Assembly (NCBI RefSeq): GCF_026241165.1
Contig: NZ_JAPFQN010000005.1
Location: forward strand, 434,001-498,000
Direction: 5' to 3'
DNA from: Mangrovivirga halotolerans
Lineage (GTDB): Bacteria; Bacteroidota; Bacteroidia; Cytophagales; Cyclobacteriaceae
Length of the DNA stretch: 64,000 nt
A model generated the notes under the pieces. The model was given only the letters and a program-made list of their open reading frames with translations, had not been told where the DNA came from and made no database searches. Shown piece by piece: positions 19,211 to 27,316 of this stretch (position 1 is its first letter; every line of letters begins with the position of its first letter). Both the position numbers and the translations under genes were made by a program.

Positions 19211-20625
19211 TAATCTACTTCCTTGAATTTTTTATCACCGCACATTCTAACAATTCTGGGTTGAAATGTACCAATAATATCTACAAGGTCCTTTTGAGCA
19301 TCCATAACATCATGTATATTTTTATAAGCCATTGGAGCTTCATCAAGCCCGGAGCCGATTACTTCTACACCTGCATTGGTAATGTAATTGCTCACACTTT
19401 TTGCATCAAGTGTATTTTTCGCTCTGGTACGTGACATGACTCTACCTGCACCATGAGAAGCAGAATTTACAGACGTGCTGTTTCCCTTTCCGCGAACGAT
19501 GAACCCAGGCTCAGTCATGGTACCAGGAATAATTCCCAAGACTCCTTTACCTGCAGGAGTAGCACCTTTTCGATGAACAATGATCTCATTACCAAAATCA
19601 TCTTGCTCTTTCCAGGCAAAATTATGATGGTTTTCAATCATAGCAATCGGATTTGCTCGAAGTCCTACAGCCATTCGTTCATGAATCTGATGATGACATG
19701 CTGAGGCATAATCACCTGCTAAATTCATTGCCAGCCAATACTCCTGCCCCTCCTCTGTATCAAGATCTAACCAGGCAAGATGTTTTGCCTCTTTTGGCAA
19801 ATCACATTTTGACATAGCCAGCTTAGTATAATGATTTGCAATGGCAGCTCCCATCCCACGGGAACCTGAATGAGACAATACTGCTAAATATCTCCCTTCT
19901 GCCAGATTTAGTTCATTATCTGGTGAATTAATCGTCGTCACCCCAAATTCAACAAAATGGTTTCCTCCTCCTGATGACCCAATCTGAGATGCTGCCTTAT
20001 CCTTAAGCTTTCGAATTACATCTATCTCTTTGAAAAGATTGCTATCCAAAATTTGATGATCTTTCGGCTTTTTAAAAGTCTCTCTACCAAAACGTGCATT
20101 ATCGATCAACATCTTTTTGAGATCATTTTTTCTTTCTTCAATAACAGTATCTGAAATCTCATAAATTGACATGCACATTCTACAACCAATATCAACACCA
20201 ACGCCATAAGGAATAATGGAATTTTCAGTAGCTAAAACACCACCAATTGGCAAACCATAGCCTTGATGAGCATCCGCCATTAAAGCTCCTGTTCTGGCTA
20301 TTGGGAGTCGCATAGCAATCTCCATTTGTTTTAAGGCACCTTCTTCAATTCCATCAGCACCGTAAACTTTATAAGGGTCTGGAGTATCCTTCAATTGTAA
20401 AACCAGGTCAACCGGTTTTAATAATTCTTCAGCAGAACTCTTGAACCGATTATCTGATAAATATTTCACCGGATCATTTTTTAGATCAGTGAGTATATAA
20501 TCTACCTCACTCTCAGACATTTCATCTTTCAGCGAATCGAGGGCATCTAATAATTCGCCAATAATCTTCCCTTCTGAAAAGCCCTGATTTTTAATGTATT
20601 CTCCTGTATATTTATTATTCTTCAT
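19210..20625 (-). CDS. rtcB: RtcB family RNA ligase
   Basis: RtcB joins RNA 2',3'-cyclic phosphate or 3'-phosphate ends to 5'-OH ends using GTP and Mn2+. All key motifs are present in this 471-residue protein: GVDIGCRM with the metal Cys148, GSSGGGNHF with His223, SHSGSRGMG with His252, ENHHNF with His333/334, and the guanylylated His391 in SASHGAGR. It lies 43 bases after the slipin gene in the same transcript, which itself starts with a tRNA and two tRNA-like modules. In known rtc operons this enzyme repairs cleaved tRNA or rRNA; the tRNA-like leader here points the same way. Confidence 0.95.
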   Translation of the reverse strand: MKNNKYTGEYIKNQGFSEGKIIGELLDALDSLKDEMSESEVDYILTDLKNDPVKYLSDNRFKSSAEELLKPVDLVLQLKDTPDPYKVYGADGIEEGALKQMEIAMRLPIARTGALMADAHQGYGLPIGGVLATENSIIPYGVGVDIGCRMCMSIYEISDTVIEERKNDLKKMLIDNARFGRETFKKPKDHQILDSNLFKEIDVIRKLKDKAASQIGSSGGGNHFVEFGVTTINSPDNELNLAEGRYLAVLSHSGSRGMGAAIANHYTKLAMSKCDLPKEAKHLAWLDLDTEEGQEYWLAMNLAGDYASACHHQIHERMAVGLRANPIAMIENHHNFAWKEQDDFGNEIIVHRKGATPAGKGVLGIIPGTMTEPGFIVRGKGNSTSVNSASHGAGRVMSRTRAKNTLDAKSVSNYITNAGVEVIGSGLDEAPMAYKNIHDVMDAQKDLVDIIGTFQPRIVRMCGDKKFKEVD

Positions 20626-20668
20626 TTTTCTTTATTTATTAAAGTACCCGTAAAGCGGGCACTTATAA

Positions 20669-21769
20669 TCATCTAACTCCTGAAAAGATTTCTTTCAACT
20701 GATCTATCACCTGACCATTACCATTCAAGGTGATCTGACCAACCTTTTCAGCTATCTTTTCAACATATTCCATCTCTTTTAATTTAAAGAGCATTTCATT
20801 TTCATCCATAAGTTTTGCCGTATTTAACAAACTCCTGGTTGAAGCTGTTTCTTCTCTTCTGGAAATAACATTGGCTTGAGCCTGTTTCTGTGCAATAAGT
20901 ACCTGGTTCATAATAGTCCTCATTTCACCGGGTAAAATCACATCTCTTAACCCTCCTCCTTTTACTTCTATACCAAGATCTCCTACTTTGCCATTTAGAA
21001 AATTAATAACATATTCAGTGATATTATCTCTATCTTCCAACAATTGATCTAAAGTCATTGAACCAATATACTCCCTCAAGGCAAACTGGATAAGGACGTA
21101 AAATTGCTTTTCAAAGTCCTTGTTATCAACAAGTGCTTTATTGATATCAGACACCTTATACTGAACGTAAAAGCTCACTCTTAAAGAGGCTTTATCTTTT
21201 GTCAGTATTTCTTGTCCTGAAACTTCCATTTGCTGTTGTCTCAAATCTACTTTTGAAACCATCACATCAATGGAATTCTTCCAGAAATAATATTCACCAG
21301 GTGGTAGAATTTTCTTCGCCTCACCATTAATGAATAATATTCCATTTTCATAAGAACTGACTTTACTCACTCTAATGTAAGGTACTAGTTCCGAACGTTT
21401 TAAAGCCAGAACATCAAGTTCTTTATCTATTTCAACCTTGCTAAGGTCAATTACCTTGAATTCATAATTTACAATTTCATTCCAATAAGCATATCTGCCC
21501 GGTTGCAAAACTTCATTGAAGTTTCCATTTTCATATTTCAAGACTATCTGATTATCACCTACATCTACAATATTTAGGCGTTTTTTTATCTCAGGCTCAT
21601 TTAAATATAATTCCAGCGGATCAATAGGATAAAATCGCCTGGTCAGGTCGTATTGCTCAACTGACTCCCCAAAACTCAGCCAATGAGTACCCCGGCTGAT
21701 AACACGTTGGAAATCGCCTTTTCTAAATACTAAACCAATTCTTCCGGCATTAATTCTAATCCTTTTCAT
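20669..21769 (-). CDS. Slipin family SPFH (band 7) protein
   Basis: The 366-residue protein is an SPFH/band-7 scaffold without an obvious membrane helix at the N-terminus. Two related beta-rich stretches (GIVFRKGDF-like and NENGILFING-like, residues 1-160) are followed by the SPFH core (EILTKDKASLRVSFYVQYKVSDINKAL, about 185-290) and a helical tail (about 290-345). Slipins are repeatedly found in rtcB operons, where their role is unknown. The start at 21769 follows a long structured leader. Confidence 0.85.
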   Translation of the reverse strand: MKRIRINAGRIGLVFRKGDFQRVISRGTHWLSFGESVEQYDLTRRFYPIDPLELYLNEPEIKKRLNIVDVGDNQIVLKYENGNFNEVLQPGRYAYWNEIVNYEFKVIDLSKVEIDKELDVLALKRSELVPYIRVSKVSSYENGILFINGEAKKILPPGEYYFWKNSIDVMVSKVDLRQQQMEVSGQEILTKDKASLRVSFYVQYKVSDINKALVDNKDFEKQFYVLIQFALREYIGSMTLDQLLEDRDNITEYVINFLNGKVGDLGIEVKGGGLRDVILPGEMRTIMNQVLIAQKQAQANVISRREETASTRSLLNTAKLMDENEMLFKLKEMEYVEKIAEKVGQITLNGNGQVIDQLKEIFSGVR

Positions 21770-21962
21770 GATTGTATAATTTTAAAATAAAAAATTCTAA
21801 TAAATGAAAGTACCTTGATCACACCCACCGGTCAATGTGGAATTAAAAAGTCTATGATTAAAAGTAAACTGGTTTTATTGAGAGGATCAAAACATCAATG
21901 AGCTTTGACTGTCTTAATAAAAGCAGATTCCATTTAAATTCACAGAGATTTTAAATTCAGGA

Positions 21963-22009
21963 CACCTCCCGGATTGTCATTTCATTCCGAAGACATACTC
22001 TGACAGGTG
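21963..22009 (-). ncRNA. Structured hairpin in the slipin leader
   Basis: On the minus strand CACCT (22009-22005) can pair with AGGTG (21967-21963), and inside it TGTCA with TGACA (22005-22001 with 21979-21975), giving a two-step stem around a loop of about 21 bases. It lies just downstream of tRNA-like module B and may be the 3' end of that RNA or a processing stem. The same CACCT can alternatively pair with the acceptor-like strand of module B. Confidence 0.4.
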
Positions 22010-22045
22010 CGATCACAGGTTCTTTCAGCAAATTGTAATTAAGAT

Positions 22046-22119
22046 CGGAACCTAAATTCCGGAGTGTTAACCAATTACACTACACCTAAGTGAAAATTAG
22101 GGGTGGGACTCGAACCCAC
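22046..22119 (-). ncRNA. Circularly permuted tRNA-like module B (Gln-like halves)
   Basis: Reading the minus strand: a T-arm with 5-bp stem GTGGG/CCCAC and canonical loop TTCGAGT (22119-22103), an acceptor-like strand CCTAA, a 7-base loop, the complementary strand TTAGG, then TG-TA, a D-arm (GTG/CAC stem, loop with GG, 22080-22064) and an anticodon-like hairpin CGGAA/TTCCG (22061-22046). The 3' half of a tRNA thus precedes its 5' half, joined by a short loop that caps the acceptor stem. The D-arm and anticodon-stem text recalls bacterial tRNA-Gln, but the loop is altered. I see no way to fold it as a normal-order tRNA with its T-arm. Confidence 0.55.
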
Positions 22120-22130
22120 AATTCAAAAGA

Positions 22131-22202
22131 GTTTGTTGTCTAAACCGCTCGACTACATTACGATTTACGCAATGGAGGGATTCGAACCCTCGTTCCACAA
22201 AC
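22131..22202 (-). ncRNA. Circularly permuted tRNA-like module A
   Basis: Minus-strand order: GTTTGT (22202-22197), a 5-base variable loop, a perfect T-arm (GAGGG/CCCTC, loop TTCGAAT, 22191-22175), acceptor strand CATTGCG (22174-22168), loop TAAAT, acceptor strand CGTAATG (22162-22156; 7 pairs, one G-U), the dinucleotide TA, a D-arm (GTC/GAC, loop GAGCGGTTTA with GG), one A, and ACAAAC (22136-22131), which pairs with the first GTTTGT. All tRNA parts but the anticodon loop are present in permuted order, with the acceptor end capped by a loop. This matches the layout of the tRNA-like domain of bacterial Y RNAs. GTTTGT can also take part in a competing hairpin with upstream CCAC. Confidence 0.6.
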
Positions 22203-22368
22203 ATGGTGGGAATCATTATCACCAGAACACAGCATATCCTTACGGAAACTATGGAGCCATACAGAGACTCTCATCAGGTTATTCCGGTTAAACATTCCCC
22301 GCGCTTTTCACACTGTGAAAAGATCTTTTGTGCTGAAAGCACATTAATATTATCAAAGAACTATCTTG
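22203..22368 (-). other. Structured spacer between tRNA-Tyr and module A
   Basis: No coding frame is supported on the minus strand. It holds two good hairpins: an 8-bp stem with a 3-base loop at 22304-22322 (CTTTTCAC/GTGAAAAG) and a 5-bp stem at 22329-22343 (TGTGC/GCACA), plus a 5-bp TATGG/CCATA hairpin near 22250 and TGGTG/CACCA near 22203-22223. The stretch is likely transcribed RNA linking the tRNA and module A. Confidence 0.45.
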
Positions 22369-22452
22369 TGGGGAAAACAGGATTCGAACCTGCTCAGCCA
22401 TAAAGCACCGGATTTACAGTCCGGCCCAACTCTCCAACTTTGGCGTTTCCCC
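22369..22452 (-). tRNA. tRNA-Tyr (GTA) or tRNA-Tyr-like RNA
   Basis: Minus-strand cloverleaf of 84 bases: acceptor GGGGAAA/TTTCCCC (7 bp), D-stem CCAA/TTGG with a GG-containing loop, anticodon stem CCGGA/TCCGG with loop CTGTAAA (anticodon GTA), a 14-base class II variable region with a small stem, T-arm GCAGG/CCTGT with loop TTCGAAT, discriminator A. CCA is not encoded. Position 8 is C, not the usual U, and position 21 is G, so it could be a divergent tRNA or a decoy copy. It heads the slipin-rtcB transcript, an unusual place for a tRNA. Confidence 0.75.
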
Positions 22453-22463
22453 TTTTATTATAA

Positions 22464-22487
22464 CCCCTCCGCCATTTACGGAAGGGG
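22464..22487 (-). other. GC-rich hairpin just before tRNA-Tyr
   Basis: CCCCTCCG (22464-22471) pairs with CGGAAGGGG (22479-22487) through 8 pairs with one bulged A, around a 7-base loop. It lies 11 bases upstream of the mature tRNA 5' end on the transcript and may guide processing or be part of a larger RNA. Confidence 0.45.
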
Positions 22488-22545
22488 CTTCCTGATCCCG
22501 GAATGTTTTTATCCCGTTTGATAATTCAAAAGTCGACACTTACTG

Positions 22546-22560
22546 CGCAATGTTTTTGCG
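22546..22560. promoter_or_regulatory. Inverted repeat between the WYL gene and the RNA operon
   Basis: CGCAA (22546-22550) and TTGCG (22556-22560) flank a 5-base spacer, and the outer TTAC/GTAA can extend the symmetry with a small offset. It lies about 40 bases before the WYL-PhyH gene and about 95 before tRNA-Tyr, in the only divergent promoter region of the locus, so it is the best candidate operator for that regulator. No sigma-54 type -24/-12 pair was seen. Confidence 0.35.
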
Positions 22561-22601
22561 TAATAATTTTTTTTTTCATTTTTTTATAGAAAAAATTTTT
22601 T

Positions 22602-24200
22602 ATGCCAGTCACTAGAAATGCCCTGATCAGATACAAAACAATAGATAACTGCCTAAGAAACAGACAAAGAAGATGGACCTTAGATGACCTTATTGATACC
22701 TGCTCAGAGGCACTTTATGAATTTGAAGGAATTGATAAGGGTGTAAGCCGCCGAACTGTGCAAATGGACATTCAAATGATGCGAAGTGAGAAGCTAGGTT
22801 ATAATGCACCAATAATCGTAGTAGACAGAAAGTATTATACATATGATGATCCAGATTATTCAATTACAAATATCCCGCTAACTGATAAAGATTTAAATAA
22901 ACTCACAGAAGTCACAAACATCCTCAGACAATTCAAAGGATTCTCGCATTTCAAAGAGTTATCAGGAATGGTCCAAAAACTGGAAGACAAAATTCATGTA
23001 TCCAAAACTAATGAACATCCTATCATTGATCTGGAAAAAAACGAAAATTTAAAAGGGCTGGAATATATTGATCCAATTTATCATTCTATATTAAACAAGA
23101 AGGTGCTGGAATTAGAGTATCAATCATTTAAGGCCAGAAAATCAAATACATTTTTCTTTCACCCCGCATTATTGAAAGAATTCAGAAACCGTTGGTTCGT
23201 TTTAGGTAAAAAAAATGAAAGATCTGGTTATGTTCTATTAGCACTAGACAGAATTAACGATTTGAAAATTACTAACAATAAAATCATCCAGTTCGATCAA
23301 TCTGAAATTACTGATTTTTTTAAACATGTTATTGGTGTAAGTACCGGCGGACCATTACATGAAGTAATACTATTGATTGATCATAGCAATGCTCCTTATG
23401 TTCTAACAAAACCAATCCATCACAGTCAGGAGATAATCAGCAAATCTGATGAAGGAGTCACTATTAAGCTTCATTTACAATTAAATTTTGAGTTGGAACG
23501 AGAAATTCTAGGTTTTGGCGATCGTATTAAAGTACTTTCTCCCCCAAGGTTGAGATCAATAATTAAACAACGATTAAATCATTCAATAGATCTTTACAAC
23601 ACTGAACTAAATGAAAATAAGATTAAATATTATGATAAGAAGCTTGCGCAAAAAGGCACGTTAATTACAAATTTTGTTTATACCCGGAAGGAAATTGGTC
23701 GAATGGGAAGGCTTCTCCAAAATCTTTCTAATAACTCCGATAATAAAATTGATGATCTCTTTGAAAAGATCCCGGACATAAAAAAGATTGTCATTAACTT
23801 TAATTTTAATAAGATTTTAAATTCAATCAATTCAGAATTATCTCCCCTGTATGCAAAACTCACATTAAAGCCAAATGATGAAAGTTCAAAACTGGATTGG
23901 CATCAGGATGATGACCTTGAACGATATAATTTATCAGAAGACTATGTTAATAAGTGTTTAATTATTCGAATTCATCTTGATGACATCACCCTTGACAACG
24001 GTTGTATGATGGTTTTTCATGGTTCTCACAGAGAAAAATTGACAAAAGAAAAGATTGATTTAATTACAAAAAATAGCCTCCCAAGTCAAATTGAGGTAAA
24101 TGCAGGAGGAATTCATATTTATAAACCCTATTTAATAAAAAAGCATAGCAAATCTTTTTCAAACAGAAACAGACGAGTTATTGAAATATTAATGGGCTGA
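22602..24200 (+). CDS. WYL transcriptional regulator fused to a PhyH-type 2-oxoglutarate dioxygenase
   Basis: The 532-residue protein has an N-terminal helix-turn-helix (residues 1-75, SRRTVQMDIQMMR), a WYL domain (about 145-225, ending in RNRWFVLGKKNERSGYVLLALDRI), a WCX-like C-terminal extension (to about 330) and then a third domain (about 345-532) of phytanoyl-CoA dioxygenase type: TLITNFVYTRKEIGRM at its start, the iron motif WHQDD with His434 and Asp436, a DDITLDNGCMMVFHGSHR segment, and distal His515 with Arg524/525 near the end. WYL domains bind nucleic acid or nucleotide ligands and often control RNA or DNA damage genes. The gene is divergent from the tRNA-slipin-rtcB operon, so it probably regulates it. 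The frame is continuous, so the fusion is real in this sequence. Confidence 0.82.
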   Translation: MPVTRNALIRYKTIDNCLRNRQRRWTLDDLIDTCSEALYEFEGIDKGVSRRTVQMDIQMMRSEKLGYNAPIIVVDRKYYTYDDPDYSITNIPLTDKDLNKLTEVTNILRQFKGFSHFKELSGMVQKLEDKIHVSKTNEHPIIDLEKNENLKGLEYIDPIYHSILNKKVLELEYQSFKARKSNTFFFHPALLKEFRNRWFVLGKKNERSGYVLLALDRINDLKITNNKIIQFDQSEITDFFKHVIGVSTGGPLHEVILLIDHSNAPYVLTKPIHHSQEIISKSDEGVTIKLHLQLNFELEREILGFGDRIKVLSPPRLRSIIKQRLNHSIDLYNTELNENKIKYYDKKLAQKGTLITNFVYTRKEIGRMGRLLQNLSNNSDNKIDDLFEKIPDIKKIVINFNFNKILNSINSELSPLYAKLTLKPNDESSKLDWHQDDDLERYNLSEDYVNKCLIIRIHLDDITLDNGCMMVFHGSHREKLTKEKIDLITKNSLPSQIEVNAGGIHIYKPYLIKKHSKSFSNRNRRVIEILMG

Positions 24201-24208
24201 AGAAATAC

Positions 24209-27200
24209 TCATGACGTCTTCACTTTCCTTTTTAAATCATGCAACACCATATACAGACATGGTACAATTACCAGAATAATCGAAGTGGCGAAAATAATTC
24301 CAAATCCTAAAGAAATAGCCATTGGAATTAATTGATATGCCTGTCGGGAAGTTTCCAGAATTATGGGTGTCAGTCCCCCAAAAGTAGTTAAGGTAGTAAG
24401 AATAATTGGTCTAAATCTCCTTACCCCGGCATCACGGATCGCTTCATAAACATGCAGGTCTCCCCTGTTTTTATTTGCATGGTCGATCATAATCAATGAA
24501 TCATTCACCACCACACCTGACAAGGCTATAACACCCATCAAACTTACCAGGGATAAATTATAACCCAGTAATATGTGTCCGATAACTGCTCCTACTATTC
24601 CAAAGGGGATTGCCAGCATAACAATCAAAGGTTGCGAATAACTATTCAATGCTACTGCCAGTAGACAATAGATCACCATCATCGCGATTAAAAATCCTGA
24701 CCATAAAGCTTCAGTAGATTCCCTCATATCTGCCTGACTACCTTCAAAACTCCAGGTTATTCCCGGAAAATCTGCTCTGAGCTGTGGCAATACCTCAGTA
24801 TTGATCGATTCCAGTACACGAGTTTGAGCGCTGGCTGGTTCAATATCCATTCCGACAGAAATAATCCGTTTCCCATCTCTGCGATTAATGTTGGTAAAGG
24901 TCTCACCCCTATTTACCTTAACTACATTTAGTAAGGGTACTTCCGTTCCATCCTGAGTACGGATAATAAAATCTTCAAGATTATTCATATCCATTCGCTC
25001 TTGTCTAGGCAGCTTGACACGCACTTCAGTTTCGTTAATTCCTCTCAACTGTCTGATGGCTAATGCTCCGAAAAATGCATCTCGTACTTGTTGCCCCACT
25101 ATTGCTGGTGTCAATCCGAGACTTCTTCCTTCAGGTAGCAATTCAAAACCAAGCTGCACCTTTCCCTTATTGTAATTATCACTGATATCACGGGTTTCTT
25201 TAAATTCTTCCATCCGCTCTACAAAAGCCTGGCTGGCTTTTTCCAGAACTGCCACATCAGTATGGCTCAGGTCAACGCTAATGTCCTGTCTCCATCCTCC
25301 CGGCCCTCGTTCAGCTTCGAAAGTGATCTGATCAACACCTTCAATATCACCAATGTTATCCCGCCACAATTCAATAACTTCCTTAGCCGACATATCTCTT
25401 TCATCAGGTGGCTTCATTACGATCTCTACGTCGATAAAATTACTCCCTCTGACATTTGTCTTTACTCCATCAGCCACTTCATACAGATTGTGTTTTTCAA
25501 ACATCTTAAATGTATTGTCGGTGATCTCAAGTGCAGTTTCAGCAGCCTGGAATGAAGTTGTTCCAACCGGAAGCCTCACTCCAGCCTCTATTTCATTAGC
25601 AGCGTCCTCAGGCATCATTACCATCCCCATATGATCACTATATCCGAAACCTCCAATAACTACTAGTAATGCTAAAGCGATGCTCAGGGTGATATATCTG
25701 TTTTTAAGGCTACTGTCGAGAAATGGCCTGTAACGGTTTTCAACAAAATAGGTAAATGAATCAGCTATCTTTTGTTGCCATCCTTCTAATTTTTTAACTA
25801 AAGCAGGCTTTTTGTCTTTTGGCTTATGTGAAACGTGAGAAGGTAAGATAAATAAAGCCTCAAATAAAGATACAATCAATACGACAATCACCACCACAGG
25901 CAAAGGCCACCAGTATTTACCCGTTCTTCCCGGAATGAATAAAAGAGGAATAAAAGCTACTATCGTAGTGATTATACTGAATATCACTGGCCGTGACACA
26001 TCTTTGGCACCAGCGATAGCCGCATCCAGAAAATTATAACCTTTCTGCCTGTATTCATAGATATTTTCCCCTACTACAACCGCATCATCAACAACAATTC
26101 CCAATACAATCAAAAATCCAAACATGGATATCATATTGACACTAATATCCAGTGATGGCAAAAAGATCATTCCCCCGATAAATGAAATTGCCATTCCCAT
26201 CATTACCCAGAAAGCCAGGCGATATTCAAGAAACAAACCTAAAATGACCAGAACAATGACAATTGCATAAAGACCATTTTCTGTTAGCAATGAAAGCCTT
26301 TGGCGATAATCCTGGGCCCGGTTACTATCAATCCTGACATTGACTCCCTCCGGCAAGGTATTTTCAAAATCAGCCAGAATATTTTTAACAATATCTTCTA
26401 TTTCAAGAGGTGACTGATCTCCTATTCGAAAAACCTGAAGATCTACCGTGTTTTGCCTATTAAACTGACCATGAAAGCCTGTTTCTTCAAAACCATCTTC
26501 AATTTTGGCTATATCTCTCAATTTAATTGTTGCTCCGGACTCAGATGCGATAACATCAACATTCCCAAACTCCTCGGCCCAGAGTTTTCTTTCTTCCAGT
26601 CTCAATAAAATTTCTCCGGATTGGGTTTCAAGTGCCCCGGCAGGAACATCAGAACTCGATGCCCTGATGATATTGGCAACCTGTCCTAAAGTAAGGTTAT
26701 ATTCCCGCAAAATATTCCGGGGAATTTCAATATGAGTTACAAATTCAGGTACATTTCCAATCTCAACCTGGGTTATTTCATCGTTACTTAACAATCTATT
26801 TCGAAGTCTTTCTGCAATTTGCCTTAGTGTCCAGACATCTACCTCACCAAACAATCCAATCTCTAAAACATCTCTTTGCTGGGATTCCAGACTTACCTGT
26901 GGTTGTTCGATATCATCCGGAAAGGTTTGAATTCTGCTCACCGCCTGATCAATATCCTGAAATGCTTTCATCCTGTCAGTGCCGATAACCAATTCAACTG
27001 AAACGGTTCCTGAACCTTCATAAGCAGTAGAGGTGATTTCTTTTATTCCCTGAACACCCTTTATCGTTTCTTCGACTGGTAAAAGAATTCCCTGTTCTAC
27101 TTCTGTGGGTGCGGCACCGGGATATACTACACTGACATTCACTATATCCAATTGAAATTGAGGATAAACTTCTTTTTGAATAGTGTACATAGTATAGATA

Positions 27201-27313
27201 CCACCACCCAATAAGATAAACATGATTAGATTAGCGATTATCGGATTTTTAGCCATATAAGCTATTGGCCCGCTATTCAGATTCTTATCTATATTTTGAT
27301 TTCCTTCCTTCAT
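24209..27313 (-). CDS. RND efflux permease (AcrB/HAE1 type)
   Basis: The 1,034-residue protein has the RND layout: one N-terminal helix, a large periplasmic loop, a bundle of six helices, a second loop and a final bundle. The proton-relay motif [17 protein letters not shown] with paired Asp is present. The opening ([29 protein letters not shown]) and [15 protein letters not shown] match the family. It is the third gene of a tripartite pump operon, 3 bases after the adaptor. It should export drugs, detergents or lipophilic compounds. Confidence 0.93.
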   Translation of the reverse strand: MKEGNQNIDKNLNSGPIAYMAKNPIIANLIMFILLGGGIYTMYTIQKEVYPQFQLDIVNVSVVYPGAAPTEVEQGILLPVEETIKGVQGIKEITSTAYEGSGTVSVELVIGTDRMKAFQDIDQAVSRIQTFPDDIEQPQVSLESQQRDVLEIGLFGEVDVWTLRQIAERLRNRLLSNDEITQVEIGNVPEFVTHIEIPRNILREYNLTLGQVANIIRASSSDVPAGALETQSGEILLRLEERKLWAEEFGNVDVIASESGATIKLRDIAKIEDGFEETGFHGQFNRQNTVDLQVFRIGDQSPLEIEDIVKNILADFENTLPEGVNVRIDSNRAQDYRQRLSLLTENGLYAIVIVLVILGLFLEYRLAFWVMMGMAISFIGGMIFLPSLDISVNMISMFGFLIVLGIVVDDAVVVGENIYEYRQKGYNFLDAAIAGAKDVSRPVIFSIITTIVAFIPLLFIPGRTGKYWWPLPVVVIVVLIVSLFEALFILPSHVSHKPKDKKPALVKKLEGWQQKIADSFTYFVENRYRPFLDSSLKNRYITLSIALALLVVIGGFGYSDHMGMVMMPEDAANEIEAGVRLPVGTTSFQAAETALEITDNTFKMFEKHNLYEVADGVKTNVRGSNFIDVEIVMKPPDERDMSAKEVIELWRDNIGDIEGVDQITFEAERGPGGWRQDISVDLSHTDVAVLEKASQAFVERMEEFKETRDISDNYNKGKVQLGFELLPEGRSLGLTPAIVGQQVRDAFFGALAIRQLRGINETEVRVKLPRQERMDMNNLEDFIIRTQDGTEVPLLNVVKVNRGETFTNINRRDGKRIISVGMDIEPASAQTRVLESINTEVLPQLRADFPGITWSFEGSQADMRESTEALWSGFLIAMMVIYCLLAVALNSYSQPLIVMLAIPFGIVGAVIGHILLGYNLSLVSLMGVIALSGVVVNDSLIMIDHANKNRGDLHVYEAIRDAGVRRFRPIILTTLTTFGGLTPIILETSRQAYQLIPMAISLGFGIIFATSIILVIVPCLYMVLHDLKRKVKTS

Positions 27314-27316
27314 CCG

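Noticed and set aside
22270-22277. CTGATGAG on the minus strand, as in a hammerhead ribozyme core
   Set aside because: The short GAG/CTC stem is followed by TGTA, not GAAA, and no matching stems I and III are found.
22103-22403. Two plus-strand frames (62 and 66 codons) with GLEPT, GFEPS and GFEPA peptides
   Set aside because: The repeated G-[LF]-E-P comes from the complement of tRNA T-arms (GGTTCGAATCC type) of module A, B and tRNA-Tyr; these frames are not genes.
22453-22601. Search for a sigma-54 promoter before the RNA operon, as in RtcR-controlled rtc operons
   Set aside because: No GG-N10-GC pair in a fitting context was seen, and the regulator is of WYL type.
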